From: Pseudomonas orientalis
Lineage (GTDB): Bacteria; Pseudomonadota; Gammaproteobacteria; Pseudomonadales; Pseudomonadaceae
NCBI RefSeq assembly: GCF_022807995.1
Contig: NZ_CP094351.1
Span: forward strand, 3,751,001-3,815,000
Length of the DNA: 64,000 nucleotides
Direction of reading: 5' to 3'
The notes below the pieces were generated by a model, which was not told where the DNA came from, searched no databases, and was given only the letters and a program-made list of their open reading frames with translations. How positions within the stretch are numbered: the first letter of the stretch is position 1; the number at the start of each line of letters is the position of its first letter. Made by a program: the position numbers and the translations under genes. Below, piece after piece: positions 25,239-32,485 of this stretch.

Positions 25239-25552
25239 TGAGCGAGCCCACGGATGAATCGGGCGCATCCTTCGGGATCGGAAGTTGGCCACTTTACCGT
25301 GAGCGTTTGTTGGCCAAGTGGTAACTCGATGATCGCCAACGCTTCGGTTTTTCGCTGTGGTTCGACTTTCAAAGGAATGAAAGCTGGCAGCGCGATTGTC
25401 TGTTGATCACGATAAAGCGGTAGCCAACGGCGCACGACATTAGCGTTGATACCGTGACTCATCGCAATAGCCGCCACGGAAACACCAGGCTGCTGGCACT
25501 CGTGGACGACCTGGGCTTTGAAGGATTTTGAATAGGACTTACGTTCACGCAT
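25235..25552 (-). CDS. tnpA: IS66 accessory protein TnpA
   Basis: 105 residues. Helix-turn-helix of the IS3/IS66 OrfA type: KSYSKSFKAQVVHECQQPGV, SVAAIAMSHGINANVVRRWL. The rest is a short beta-rich tail (ALAIIELPLGQQTLTVKWP). First gene of the tnpABC operon, transcribed inward from the right end of the element. Confidence 0.93.
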   Translation of the reverse strand: MRERKSYSKSFKAQVVHECQQPGVSVAAIAMSHGINANVVRRWLPLYRDQQTIALPAFIPLKVEPQRKTEALAIIELPLGQQTLTVKWPTSDPEGCARFIRGLAQ

Positions 25553-25652
25553 GGCGATCCTGACATTAAGGGTAATTGCGTCCGCTTAAAATTACGCGGA
25601 CACAATCACCCTTATTGGCCAAGGTCGGAAGGTGTGTTCGCCGGCCCCTTAC

Positions 25653-25660
25653 ATGCGAAA
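25653..25660 (+). repeat. Right target-site duplication of the IS66 element
   Basis: Second copy of ATGCGAAA. It contains the ATG used by the downstream small gene. Confidence 0.85.
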
Positions 25661-25865
25661 ACTACAAAGTCACGAAGTTATCGGACTGAGCGTTCAGGAA
25701 ATTCTTCAAGAATTCAACGAGCGCGCGTCAGAATTTGGGATTACCGAAGATAACCTGGTTTCAGTAAGCGTCACCCCACCACGTCATGCGATCAAAATTC
25801 TGGACGGTGACATAACAAAGGACGCAAAAGTGCAAGTGACCTTCATCTATTGGAGCGACCGATGA
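25653..25865 (+). CDS. Small hypothetical protein whose 5' control region was displaced by IS66
   Basis: 70 residues, MRKLQSHEVIGLSVQEILQE then FGITEDNLVSVSVTPPRHAI and KVQVTFIYWSD. Its ATG and first codons are the IS66 target duplication. Left of the element the same ATGCGAAA is preceded by GAAGGAAGAAAGCA, a good ribosome site, which must be the gene's original leader; now 2.4 kb of IS separates them. Frames that start earlier (25632) lie inside the IS end. Product family unknown. The gene is probably silenced or weakly expressed. It overlaps the next gene by ATGA. Confidence 0.65.
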   Translation: MRKLQSHEVIGLSVQEILQEFNERASEFGITEDNLVSVSVTPPRHAIKILDGDITKDAKVQVTFIYWSDR

Positions 25866-26149
25866 GCCATATCAAAGCCCGCGTCGAAGCTCTCCGAATG
25901 CTTGTGGACGAACTCAAGAACGCAGAAACAATCTTCGAGCGTGCATCGCTTTTTGCTGCCATTCGCGGTTTGGTTGAGGACCTCGACAATGACGAACGCC
26001 TCAACAGCTATGCTAAAGAGAAAGCTATCGGCGTCCGATGGCACTCTGCTGCCGCGCTTGGCTTTGACGAAACCAATGGACACACGTTCGAAGCCCACAG
26101 AGCCTGGGCTATGGGTGATCTTAGTACCCTAGAGTCTGCGTACGACTAA
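25862..26149 (+). CDS. Hypothetical protein, partner of the preceding gene
   Basis: 95 residues, start MSHIKARVEALRMLVDELKN with GGAG 6 nt upstream, overlapping the previous stop. Predicted mostly helical and acidic (LVEDLDNDERLNSYAKEK, WHSAAALGFDETNGHTFEAH). No membrane segment or signal peptide. The ATGA overlap implies the pair were made together before IS66 landed upstream. Function unknown. Confidence 0.6.
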   Translation: MSHIKARVEALRMLVDELKNAETIFERASLFAAIRGLVEDLDNDERLNSYAKEKAIGVRWHSAAALGFDETNGHTFEAHRAWAMGDLSTLESAYD

Positions 26150-26205
26150 ACTTCAAGCCCGGCCGCCCGTCTTTTCGCGCACTTTCAGGAGGAAACGTTC
26201 ACAGC

Positions 26206-26687
26206 ATGAGTAAAAAATCAGCCGATGCTGTAGCGGCAGAGGCATTCAAGATCCCTACACATTATGTGTTTTTTGCTTACGTCCTTACAACACTCGCACT
26301 CGCATTTGGGGTCGGCTTAAGCGTGCACTTCAGCGACTGGATGTGGCTAGCACGATTCGGTGCACTACTTGTTTTTTGGCGTTGATGTTTGAAGTTACAG
26401 GGCTGCCTGAGCAATTCGCGAACAAAACGATGGAGCTCACAGAAGGAATAACCGCTCAGACTGTTTTCAATCAAATAATGAATCGTCGCTATCTGTACGG
26501 AGTGACCGATGACACGACCGATGAACAGCTTTCGCTTATCTTTGATCGAGAACACCGTCGACGGTTAATTTTTGCAAAAGAAATAATGATTGAAACGATT
26601 AGAAAGAAAATACAGAAGCATGAATTTTTTGTTGCCTCGATTGGTACATTGCTTTGGGCCTTCGCAGACCTTTTGAACAAGCTGTAG
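26206..26687 (+). pseudogene. Membrane protein gene with a frameshift in a poly-T tract
   Basis: The frame opens at 26206 (MSKKSADAVAAEAFKIPTHY, then a helix VFFAYVLTTLALAFGVGL and WLARFGALLVF) but stops at 26385. A +1 shift at the six T residues 26372-26377 (seven would keep frame) joins it to ALMFEVTGLPEQFANKTMEL and a body of about 100 residues ending with a hydrophobic segment (FFVASIGTLLWAFADLL). The restored product would be about 160 residues with two or three membrane helices. Disabled gene, sequencing error or slippage-controlled gene cannot be told apart here. AGGAGG lies 13 nt before the start. AT-rich compared with the core genes. Confidence 0.65.
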
Positions 26688-26689
26688 TA

Positions 26690-26738
26690 CATACACAAAG
26701 CGCCATTCTATACCGTATAGAATGGGGCTTTGTGTATG
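26690..26738. repeat. 49-bp near-perfect inverted repeat
   Basis: CATACACAAAGC-G-CCATTCTATAC (26690-26713) and GTATAGAATGG-G-GCTTTGTGTATG (26715-26738) are complementary over 24 positions with one mismatch, around a single C. No T-run follows. A terminator without a U-tract, a protein-binding palindrome or a recombination site are all possible. Confidence 0.75.
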
Positions 26739-26769
26739 CAGACCTTGGACTACGACCATCGGTGACCAA

Positions 26770-27033
26770 ATGACAGAGCACACCCTCACATTCAAATGCC
26801 TGGGCCACACCAAGCGCGGCGACTTGATTGAGTCCTACCAGCTGGAAGTGACCGACACCCGCGATGGCACGACCATAGAGATCTCAATCCCAACGAGGCA
26901 GCTAATTTCAGCTCATAGCATGATGAGCATTCTGCTCGGCAGAAAAATTTTCTACTCCGTCACGCAGCGCAAGCACGCGAGAATGCTGAGCGAGCTGTTC
27001 GATCAGCAGCAGCCTGACGCAGTCGAAGACTAG
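26770..27033 (+). CDS. Hypothetical protein
   Basis: 87 residues, MTEHTLTFKCLGHTKRGDLI followed by ESYQLEVTDTRDGTTIEISI and a helical end (MLSELFDQQQPDAVED). No signal peptide or membrane segment. Start chosen at 26770 because the longer frame runs through the inverted repeat. Ribosome site weak. Function unknown. A short terminator follows. Confidence 0.55.
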   Translation: MTEHTLTFKCLGHTKRGDLIESYQLEVTDTRDGTTIEISIPTRQLISAHSMMSILLGRKIFYSVTQRKHARMLSELFDQQQPDAVED

Positions 27034-27053
27034 CCCAGTCCACCGGGCTTTTT
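27032..27053 (+). terminator. Short Rho-independent terminator
   Basis: AGCCC-AGTCCACC-GGGCT followed by a T-run, immediately after the stop of the 26770 gene. Confidence 0.55.
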
Positions 27054-27103
27054 CATGCCCGCCAAATGCGAAAAGCCCAGCGCGGAGCTGAGCTAGAAGT
27101 GAA

Positions 27104-27250
27104 TCAGTCTTTCTTGGGGGAAGGCGCAGGTGGTGGCGCTTTCGGTGCCTGAGCAGGCAGCACATTTCTCGTCCGGTCAGGATTCACATTCATCCCGTCA
27201 TTGACGTGTTTGCGCTCCAGAATGTGATGCTTTGGTTGTTGATCATTCAT
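27104..27250 (-). CDS. Short basic, Pro-rich hypothetical protein
   Basis: 48 residues, MNDQQPKHHILERKHVNDGM and a tail of Pro, Ala and Lys (APKAPPPAPSPKKD). The ATG overlaps the stop of the DUF6338-like gene (ATGA), which supports a real, coupled gene. Probably disordered. Function unknown. Confidence 0.5.
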   Translation of the reverse strand: MNDQQPKHHILERKHVNDGMNVNPDRTRNVLPAQAPKAPPPAPSPKKD

Positions 27251-27849
27251 TTTGCGTCTCCTTGAGGCTCTAGAAATTCGACCCATTGAACATCACTGTT
27301 GGCAATAAGTAGATACGTTACTCCGTCCTGCGGCACCAGTTCCTCACCAACCACCCATGTGGGGAATTCCATAACAAAATGCCCGCTTTCCGGTTCCGCC
27401 GGCCAGGCCAATGGATAGCCCATCAGCCTGCGTCCGTCCTTAAGACTCAGCACCACTCCGCGATCAGGAAAGCGCAAGAAAGCATACCTCCACTCACCAA
27501 CGGATGCCTTGGCCGTCAGTCCAACCTTCCGCGCAAACTTGTATAAAACATCGTGGCGTGAGAAATAGGCTAGAGCAAGTCCAAATCCAATAGCGAGGGC
27601 GACCGCCCAAGACGTGGCAACATTCTCAGTCCATGCCCCAAGCGTGCCCCAATGGCCAATACAAACAGCGGTAACGGCTATGCCATCTACCAGAATCTTG
27701 ATCAAGCCAGTACAGATGAGCGCCTGAATCACCTGTTCAAACTGGCCGGGTTTCTTCGCGTCAGCTAACCAATAAAACACCACCATGGCCAAAAAACCCG
27801 GCAGCAAAGCCTGCAAGATTGGCATCAGCGTTCCTGCGATTTCACCCAT
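27247..27849 (-). CDS. DUF6338-like membrane protein
   Basis: 200 residues. Three hydrophobic helices in the first 100 residues (PILQALLPGFLAMVVFYWLA; LICTGLIKILVDGIAVTAVC; SWAVALAIGFGLALAYF) and a cytosolic C-terminal domain (GEWRYAFLRFPDRGVVLSLKDG, VMEFPTWVVGEELVPQDG). The LLPGF...QFEQVIQALI pattern and a domain that seems to read out a small beta-barrel fit what I recall of DUF6338. Function unknown. Operon with the 48-residue gene. Confidence 0.6.
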   Translation of the reverse strand: MGEIAGTLMPILQALLPGFLAMVVFYWLADAKKPGQFEQVIQALICTGLIKILVDGIAVTAVCIGHWGTLGAWTENVATSWAVALAIGFGLALAYFSRHDVLYKFARKVGLTAKASVGEWRYAFLRFPDRGVVLSLKDGRRLMGYPLAWPAEPESGHFVMEFPTWVVGEELVPQDGVTYLLIANSDVQWVEFLEPQGDAK

Positions 27850-27990
27850 GGGAGAACATCCATATTGATCCAGGCTGTTAGATTACCCCGGCCCTGTCCA
27901 GGCATCCAGCGTGGATGAAATGCCAGTAACTGGGTTAGGTCACTGCGTAGTAGCGTTATGCCTCCAAAAAAAAGCAGGGAGGCAAGATAG

Positions 27991-28080
27991 ATGAGCTATA
28001 AAAAAATTGGCCACAGTCGTCTGTGGGCGGAGCTATTCGACGCAAACGATGTCGAGGTGGGCGCCGGATTGGCGTTCTGA
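27991..28080 (+). CDS. Possible 29-residue peptide or gene-end remnant
   Basis: ATG 8 nt after GGGAGG; the frame reads MSYKKIGHSRLWAELFDAND and ends VGAGLAF. The ending in Phe recalls a beta-barrel terminus and the whole could be the relic 3' end of a longer gene, but a ribosome site is present. Low confidence. Confidence 0.3.
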   Translation: MSYKKIGHSRLWAELFDANDVEVGAGLAF

Positions 28081-28117
28081 GGTGAGGGTTTTGCAAAAGT
28101 TTTGCAAATCGCAGAAA

Positions 28118-28150
28118 GCAAAAAGGGGTCACCGTTTCCGATGACCCCTC
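28118..28150 (-). terminator. Terminator of tRNA-Val(GAC)
   Basis: On the reverse strand AGGGGTCA-TCGGAAACGG-TGACCCCT is followed by a T-run, 29 nt after the tRNA 3' end. Confidence 0.85.
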
Positions 28151-28154
28151 TAGA

Positions 28155-28168
28155 CCGCCCAGCAGAGC
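28155..28168 (+). repeat. Right copy of the 14-bp direct repeat flanking the island
   Basis: CCGCCCAGCAGAGC, one mismatch to 22016-22029. It sits between the tRNA-Val 3' end and its terminator. Confidence 0.4.
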
Positions 28169-28178
28169 GGATTTTGTT

Positions 28179-28255
28179 TGGTAGGCGCGATTGGACTCGA
28201 ACCAACGACCCCCACCATGTCAAGGTGGTGCTCTAACCAACTGAGCTACGTGCCT
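28179..28255 (-). tRNA. tRNA-Val (anticodon GAC)
   Basis: 77 nt including encoded CCA. Anticodon stem CCACC/GGTGG encloses TTGACAT; D-loop AGCTCAGTTGGTTAGAG and T-loop GGTTCGAGTCC are standard. The accessory island lies directly on its 3' side. Confidence 0.95.
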
Positions 28256-28439
28256 GCTGTGAGGCGGCATTCTACGGAATTCCGTAGGGGTGTCAACATC
28301 TTTTTTGCAGCTAACCCTATGAATATGCGAATTATTTATCCGCGGGTCAGACGCCCGCGAATTACGGGCGGCTGGCAGGCATTTTTCAACTCAGGTAGGA
28401 TCGCCGCACTCGTAAAAAATATAAAACAGAGGTTCCAGG

Positions 28440-29723
28440 ATGGCGAACACCCCCTACCCCCAGTCGTATTACGCCGCCTCCGCGAACGCGGTTGCGCCGC
28501 GCCCGGTGTTGCAAGGTGAGGTCGAAACCGATGTCTGTGTGATTGGTGCCGGTTATACCGGGCTTTCCAGCGCGCTGTTTCTGCTCGAGAACGGCTTTCG
28601 CGTAACGGTCCTGGAAGCCGCCAAGGTAGGTTTTGGTGCGTCCGGTCGTAACGGCGGGCAGATCGTCAACAGCTACAGCCGCGACATCGACGTCATCGAG
28701 CGCAGCGTCGGGCCCGGGCAGGCGCAGTTGCTGGGCGAAATGGCCTTCGAGGGCGGCAGGATCATTCGTGAGCGCGTGGCCAAATATCAGATCCAGTGCG
28801 ATCTGAAGGACGGCGGTGTGTTCGCCGCCCTCAACAGCAGGCACATGGGCCACCTGGAATCACAGAAGCGCCTGTGGGAGCGCTACGGCCATACGCAACT
28901 GGAATTGCTGGACGAGCGCCGTATCCGCGAAGTAGTGGCTTGTGACAACTATGTAGGCGGCCTGCTGGACATGAGCGGCGGACATATCCACCCGCTCAAC
29001 CTGGCATTGGGCGAAGCGGCGGCCGTCGAATCCCTCGGCGGCACGATTTATGAGCAATCGGCCGCCGTACGCATCGAACGCGGTGCCAACCCGGTGGTGC
29101 ATACCGCCGAAGGCAAGGTCAGAGCCAAGTTCATCATTGTTGCGGGCAATGCCTACCTGGGGAACCTGGTGCCGGAGCTGGCGGCGAAATCGATGCCGTG
29201 CGGCACTCAGGTGATCACCACCGCGCCGCTGGGTGATGAGTTGGCCAAGACCTTGTTGCCGCAGGACTACTGTGTCGAAGACTGCAACTACTTGCTCGAC
29301 TACTACCGCCTCACCCGCGACAAGCGCCTGGTTTTCGGCGGCGGCGTGGTGTATGGCGCGCGGGACCCGGCAAATATCGAAGCGATCATCCGACCGAAGA
29401 TGCTCAAGGCGTTCCCACAACTCAGGGACGTGAAGATCGACTACGCCTGGACCGGTAATTTCCTGCTGACCCTGTCGCGCTTGCCGCAGGTGGGCCGCCT
29501 CGGCGACAACATCTATTACTCGCAAGGCTGCAGCGGCCATGGCGTGACGTATACGCACCTGGCCGGCAAGGTCCTCGCCGAGGCTTTGAGAGGCCAGGCC
29601 GAACGCTTTGATGCGTTTGCCGACCTGCCCCACTACCCGTTCCCGGGTGGACAGCTGTTGCGCACACCGTTTGCCGCAATGGGCGCGTGGTATTACGGGC
29701 TGCGGGATAAGCTGGGTTTTTGA
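28440..29723 (+). CDS. puuB: Gamma-glutamylputrescine oxidase-type FAD oxidoreductase
   Basis: 427 residues of the DAO family. FAD-binding GxGxxG is at VCVIGAGYTGLSSALFLLE (about 33-51), with FGASGRNGGQIVNSYSRD and the C-terminal FAD motif YYSQGCSGHGVTYTHLAGK (about 360-378). Close to PuuB/PauB, which oxidise gamma-glutamylated polyamines to the aldehyde plus ammonia and hydrogen peroxide. The N-terminal HTPYPQSYYAAS-like stretch (here NTPYPQSYYAAS) is typical. No polyamine genes lie next to it, so substrate is from family resemblance. AGGTTCCAGG precedes the ATG. Confidence 0.85.
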   Translation: MANTPYPQSYYAASANAVAPRPVLQGEVETDVCVIGAGYTGLSSALFLLENGFRVTVLEAAKVGFGASGRNGGQIVNSYSRDIDVIERSVGPGQAQLLGEMAFEGGRIIRERVAKYQIQCDLKDGGVFAALNSRHMGHLESQKRLWERYGHTQLELLDERRIREVVACDNYVGGLLDMSGGHIHPLNLALGEAAAVESLGGTIYEQSAAVRIERGANPVVHTAEGKVRAKFIIVAGNAYLGNLVPELAAKSMPCGTQVITTAPLGDELAKTLLPQDYCVEDCNYLLDYYRLTRDKRLVFGGGVVYGARDPANIEAIIRPKMLKAFPQLRDVKIDYAWTGNFLLTLSRLPQVGRLGDNIYYSQGCSGHGVTYTHLAGKVLAEALRGQAERFDAFADLPHYPFPGGQLLRTPFAAMGAWYYGLRDKLGF

Positions 29724-29778
29724 TGAAAAACGGGAGCCGGTTCGCCGGCTCCTCGTCTGAACAGCCAAATCGCAGACA

Positions 29779-29810
29779 CAAAAAACCCCGGTCTTTCGAC
29801 CAGGGTCTTT
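29779..29810 (-). terminator. Terminator of the tRNA-Asp/Val transcript
   Basis: Reverse strand CCCTGGTC-GAAA-GACCGGGG followed by six T residues. It lies about 70 nt past the last tRNA-Asp and can also help end puuB from the other side (GGAGCCGG/CCGGCTCC hairpin at 29732-29751). Confidence 0.85.
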
Positions 29811-29880
29811 GCTATCGAATCAAGGTCAGCCAATGGCTTTGCTTGTGCTTCAAGGCGTTCAGTGGGCCTTGAAGCTGATA

Positions 29881-29957
29881 TGGCGCAGCGGACGGGACTC
29901 GAACCCGCGACCCCCGGCGTGACAGGCCGGTATTCTAACCGACTGAACTACCGCTGC
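29881..29957 (-). tRNA. tRNA-Asp (anticodon GTC), copy 2
   Basis: 77 nt with encoded CCA; acceptor GCAGCGG/CCGCTGC, anticodon loop CTGTCAC. Identical to the copy at 30063-30139. Confidence 0.96.
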
Positions 29958-30062
29958 GTATCGCTTGGCTGATTGAGCATGAAGCCTCAATCACCTTTAA
30001 ACATCTGATCGATCAGCTTCAGCTGTTCAATCTCAAATCCGAAAAATCAGACCTGTAAAATA

Positions 30063-30139
30063 TGGCGCAGCGGACGGGACTCGAACCCGCGACCCCCGGC
30101 GTGACAGGCCGGTATTCTAACCGACTGAACTACCGCTGC
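30063..30139 (-). tRNA. tRNA-Asp (anticodon GTC), copy 1
   Basis: 77 nt, identical to the second copy 105 nt downstream. Part of a Val-Asp-Asp cluster. Confidence 0.96.
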
Positions 30140-30194
30140 GCGTCGGTGCAACCTTTAACGTTGCGTCTTGCCCTTGGGCAAAACTCTCAAGAAG

Positions 30195-30270
30195 TGGTGG
30201 GTGATGACGGGATCGAACCGCCGACCCTCTGCTTGTAAGGCAGATGCTCTCCCAGCTGAGCTAATCACCC
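30195..30270 (-). tRNA. tRNA-Val (anticodon TAC)
   Basis: 76 nt with CCA. Acceptor GGGTGAT/ATCACCC, anticodon loop TTACAAG, T-loop GGTTCGATCC. First tRNA of the reverse-strand cluster. Confidence 0.96.
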
Positions 30271-30431
30271 TTTGCTTCGTTGAGGCCGCGAAATTTACGC
30301 AGGTAGCGAACCTAAGTCAATAGCAGGATTGAGTTTTTTTCAAAAACAGCTTCGAGTTGCAAGCCACAAGCTACAAGTCAAAAGCCACCCAAATTTGCTT
30401 TCACTTGCAGCTTGCCGCTTGAAGCTGCTGC

Positions 30432-31196
30432 TCACTGCTCGTAAACCATCTTCTTGCTCATGCCGCCGTCCACCACGAACTCCTGTCCGGTGACAAACCC
30501 GGCCTGGCGCGACAGCAGCCACGCCACCATGGCCGCCACGTCCTCCACCGTCCCTACCCGGCCAGCCGGATGCTGCGCATGGTCAACATCGGAAAGCGGC
30601 TCGGCCCGCCGCGCAGCAGGATCACGCGCATCGATCCAGCCGGGGCTGACCGCATTGACCCGTACCTCCGGTCCCAGGCTCATCGCCAAGGCGTGCGTCA
30701 GCGCCAGCAGGCCACCCTTGCTCGCCGCGTAGGCTTCGGTGTCGGGCTCCGATTGGCGAGCCCGTGTCGAGGCCAGATTGACGATAGCGCCGCCATGGGC
30801 GCGCAGGTACGGCGCGCAGTGCTTGGCCAGCAGCATCGGCCCGCTGAGGTTTACCGCCAGCACGCGGTTCCAGTAAGCCAGGTCGAGGCTTTCCAGGGTG
30901 ATATTGTGCGGATCGGCCACCGCCGCATTGCACACCAGCGCATCCAGGCGCCCAAACTGCCCCAGCACCTCGGCGACACCCTGGGCCACTTGCTTCTCGT
31001 CGGCCACGTCCATGGTGATAAACCAGGCATTCTCGCCCAGCACCTTGGACACCCTGGAGCCGCGCTCGCGGTCCAGGTCGGTCAACACCACCTGCCAGCC
31101 TTCGCTGATCAGCCACGCCGCGATTCCAAGGCCAATGCCGCGCGCCGCGCCGGTCACCAGCGCAACGCGCCCGTTACTGGCCGCTGCGGCCTCCAT
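30432..31196 (-). CDS. SDR family oxidoreductase
   Basis: 254 residues of the classical short-chain dehydrogenase family: cofactor motif VTGAARGIGLGIAA, NAA (VCNAAVAD), catalytic Ser in NLASTRARQSE, YAASK (Tyr and Lys) and the C-terminal GQEFVVDGGMSKKM. Asp after the second strand (VLTDLDRE) suggests NAD preference. The ATG at 31196 is preferred; a GTG at 31211 overlapping the metZ stop is the alternative. Follows metZ closely, probably in one transcript. Substrate unknown. Confidence 0.88.
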   Translation of the reverse strand: MEAAAASNGRVALVTGAARGIGLGIAAWLISEGWQVVLTDLDRERGSRVSKVLGENAWFITMDVADEKQVAQGVAEVLGQFGRLDALVCNAAVADPHNITLESLDLAYWNRVLAVNLSGPMLLAKHCAPYLRAHGGAIVNLASTRARQSEPDTEAYAASKGGLLALTHALAMSLGPEVRVNAVSPGWIDARDPAARRAEPLSDVDHAQHPAGRVGTVEDVAAMVAWLLSRQAGFVTGQEFVVDGGMSKKMVYEQ

Positions 31197-31207
31197 GGAC
31201 CACTCGA

Positions 31208-32419
31208 TCACAAGGCCGCCAGCCCACGGGCCAGGTCAGCCTGCAAGTCAGCCACATCTTCCAACCCGACCGCGATGCGAATCAGGCTGTCACGGATACC
31301 CGCGGCTTCCCGCTCCTGCGGCGCCAGGCGCCCGTGGGAGGTGGTGCTCGGGTGCGTGATGGTGGTTTTGCTGTCACCCAGGTTGGCGGTGATCGAGATC
31401 AGGCGCGTGGCATCGATAAAGCGCCAGGCACCCTCTTTTCCGCCCTTCACTTCAAAACTCACCACCGCGCCGAAACCGCGTTGCTGGCGCTGAGCCAATG
31501 CATGCTGCGGATGGCTCTTGAGGCCGGCGTAATGCACCTTCTCGATGCCGTCCTGCTGCTCCAGCCACTCGGCCATGGCCTGGGCGTTGGCGCAATGGGC
31601 CTTCATGCGCAGGCTGAGGGTTTCCAGGCCTTTGAGAAAGATCCAGGCGTTGAACGGGCTCAGGGTCGGGCCAGCGGTGCGCAGGAAGCCCACCACTTCC
31701 TTCATCTGCTCGCTGCGACCGGCGACCACACCGCCCATGCAACGGCCCTGGCCGTCGATGAACTTGGTGGCCGAATGCACCACGATGTCCGCGCCCAACT
31801 TCAACGGCTGTTGCAGGGCCGGGGTGCAGAAGCAGTTATCAACGATCAGCATGGCGCCCTTGGCGTGCGCCACTTCGGACAGCGCGGCGATATCCACCAG
31901 CTCGGCCAGCGGATTGGACGGCGACTCGACGAACAGCAGTTTTGTATTGGCCTTGATCGCCGCATCCCAGGCGGACAAATCCGCCAGGGGCACGTAGTCC
32001 ACTTCAATACCAAAACGCTTGAAATACTTCTCGAACAGGCTGATGGTCGAACCGAACACGCTGCGCGACACCAGCACGTGGTCGCCGGCGCTGCACAGGC
32101 TCATCACCACCGCCAGGATCGCCGCCATGCCGGTCGCCGTGGCCACCGCTTGCTCAGCCCCCTCCAGGGCGGCAATGCGCTCTTCGAACGCACGCACGGT
32201 CGGGTTGGTATAGCGCGAGTAAACATTGCCCGGCACCTCACCAGCGAAGCGCGCGGCGGCGTCGGCCGCCGTGCGAAACACGTAACTGGAGGTGAAAAAC
32301 ATCGGGTCACCGTGCTCCCCTTCCGGGGTACGGTGCTGGCCGGCGCGCACAGCCAGGGTATCGAAAGCTACGCCATCGAGGTCGCTGTCCAACCGACCGG
32401 CATCCCATTCCTGACTCAT
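31208..32419 (-). CDS. metZ: O-succinylhomoserine sulfhydrylase
   Basis: 403 residues of the Cys/Met metabolism PLP family. The Schiff-base Lys is in HSATKFIDGQGRCMGGV; other family motifs are YSRYTNPTVRAFEERIAALE and FVESPSNPLAELVDI. It makes homocysteine from O-succinylhomoserine and sulfide, the route used by pseudomonads in place of MetB/MetC. Start by ATG at 32419. Next to purF, the known Pseudomonas arrangement. Confidence 0.95.
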   Translation of the reverse strand: MSQEWDAGRLDSDLDGVAFDTLAVRAGQHRTPEGEHGDPMFFTSSYVFRTAADAAARFAGEVPGNVYSRYTNPTVRAFEERIAALEGAEQAVATATGMAAILAVVMSLCSAGDHVLVSRSVFGSTISLFEKYFKRFGIEVDYVPLADLSAWDAAIKANTKLLFVESPSNPLAELVDIAALSEVAHAKGAMLIVDNCFCTPALQQPLKLGADIVVHSATKFIDGQGRCMGGVVAGRSEQMKEVVGFLRTAGPTLSPFNAWIFLKGLETLSLRMKAHCANAQAMAEWLEQQDGIEKVHYAGLKSHPQHALAQRQQRGFGAVVSFEVKGGKEGAWRFIDATRLISITANLGDSKTTITHPSTTSHGRLAPQEREAAGIRDSLIRIAVGLEDVADLQADLARGLAAL

Positions 32420-32485
32420 GCTGCGACTCCTTACTCAAATGCGTTATTTAACATACAAAACCGGCCCCTCAGGGCCGGTGTTTAC

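Larger units (their letters stand above)
23243..25652 (-). mobile_element. Complete IS66-family insertion sequence (2410 bp)
   Basis: The three IS66 genes tnpA, tnpB and tnpC lie on the reverse strand. The ends are imperfect inverted repeats: forward GTATGCGTCCGGGCATCACG at the left and GTAAGGGGCCGGCGAACACA read inward from the right, agreeing at about two thirds of positions and sharing the GTA start. Both ends abut identical 8-bp ATGCGAAA duplications. All three frames are intact, so the element may be active. It has inserted just after the start codon of a small gene (see 25653-25865). Confidence 0.92.

Noticed and set aside
25632..25652. Longer start (25632) for the small gene after IS66
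   Set aside because: Those codons belong to the IS66 right end; the ancestral start is the ATG in the target duplication.
22106..28150. Prophage
   Set aside because: No integrase, terminase, capsid, tail or lysis gene is seen; only toxin-antitoxin, IS66 and unknown small genes.
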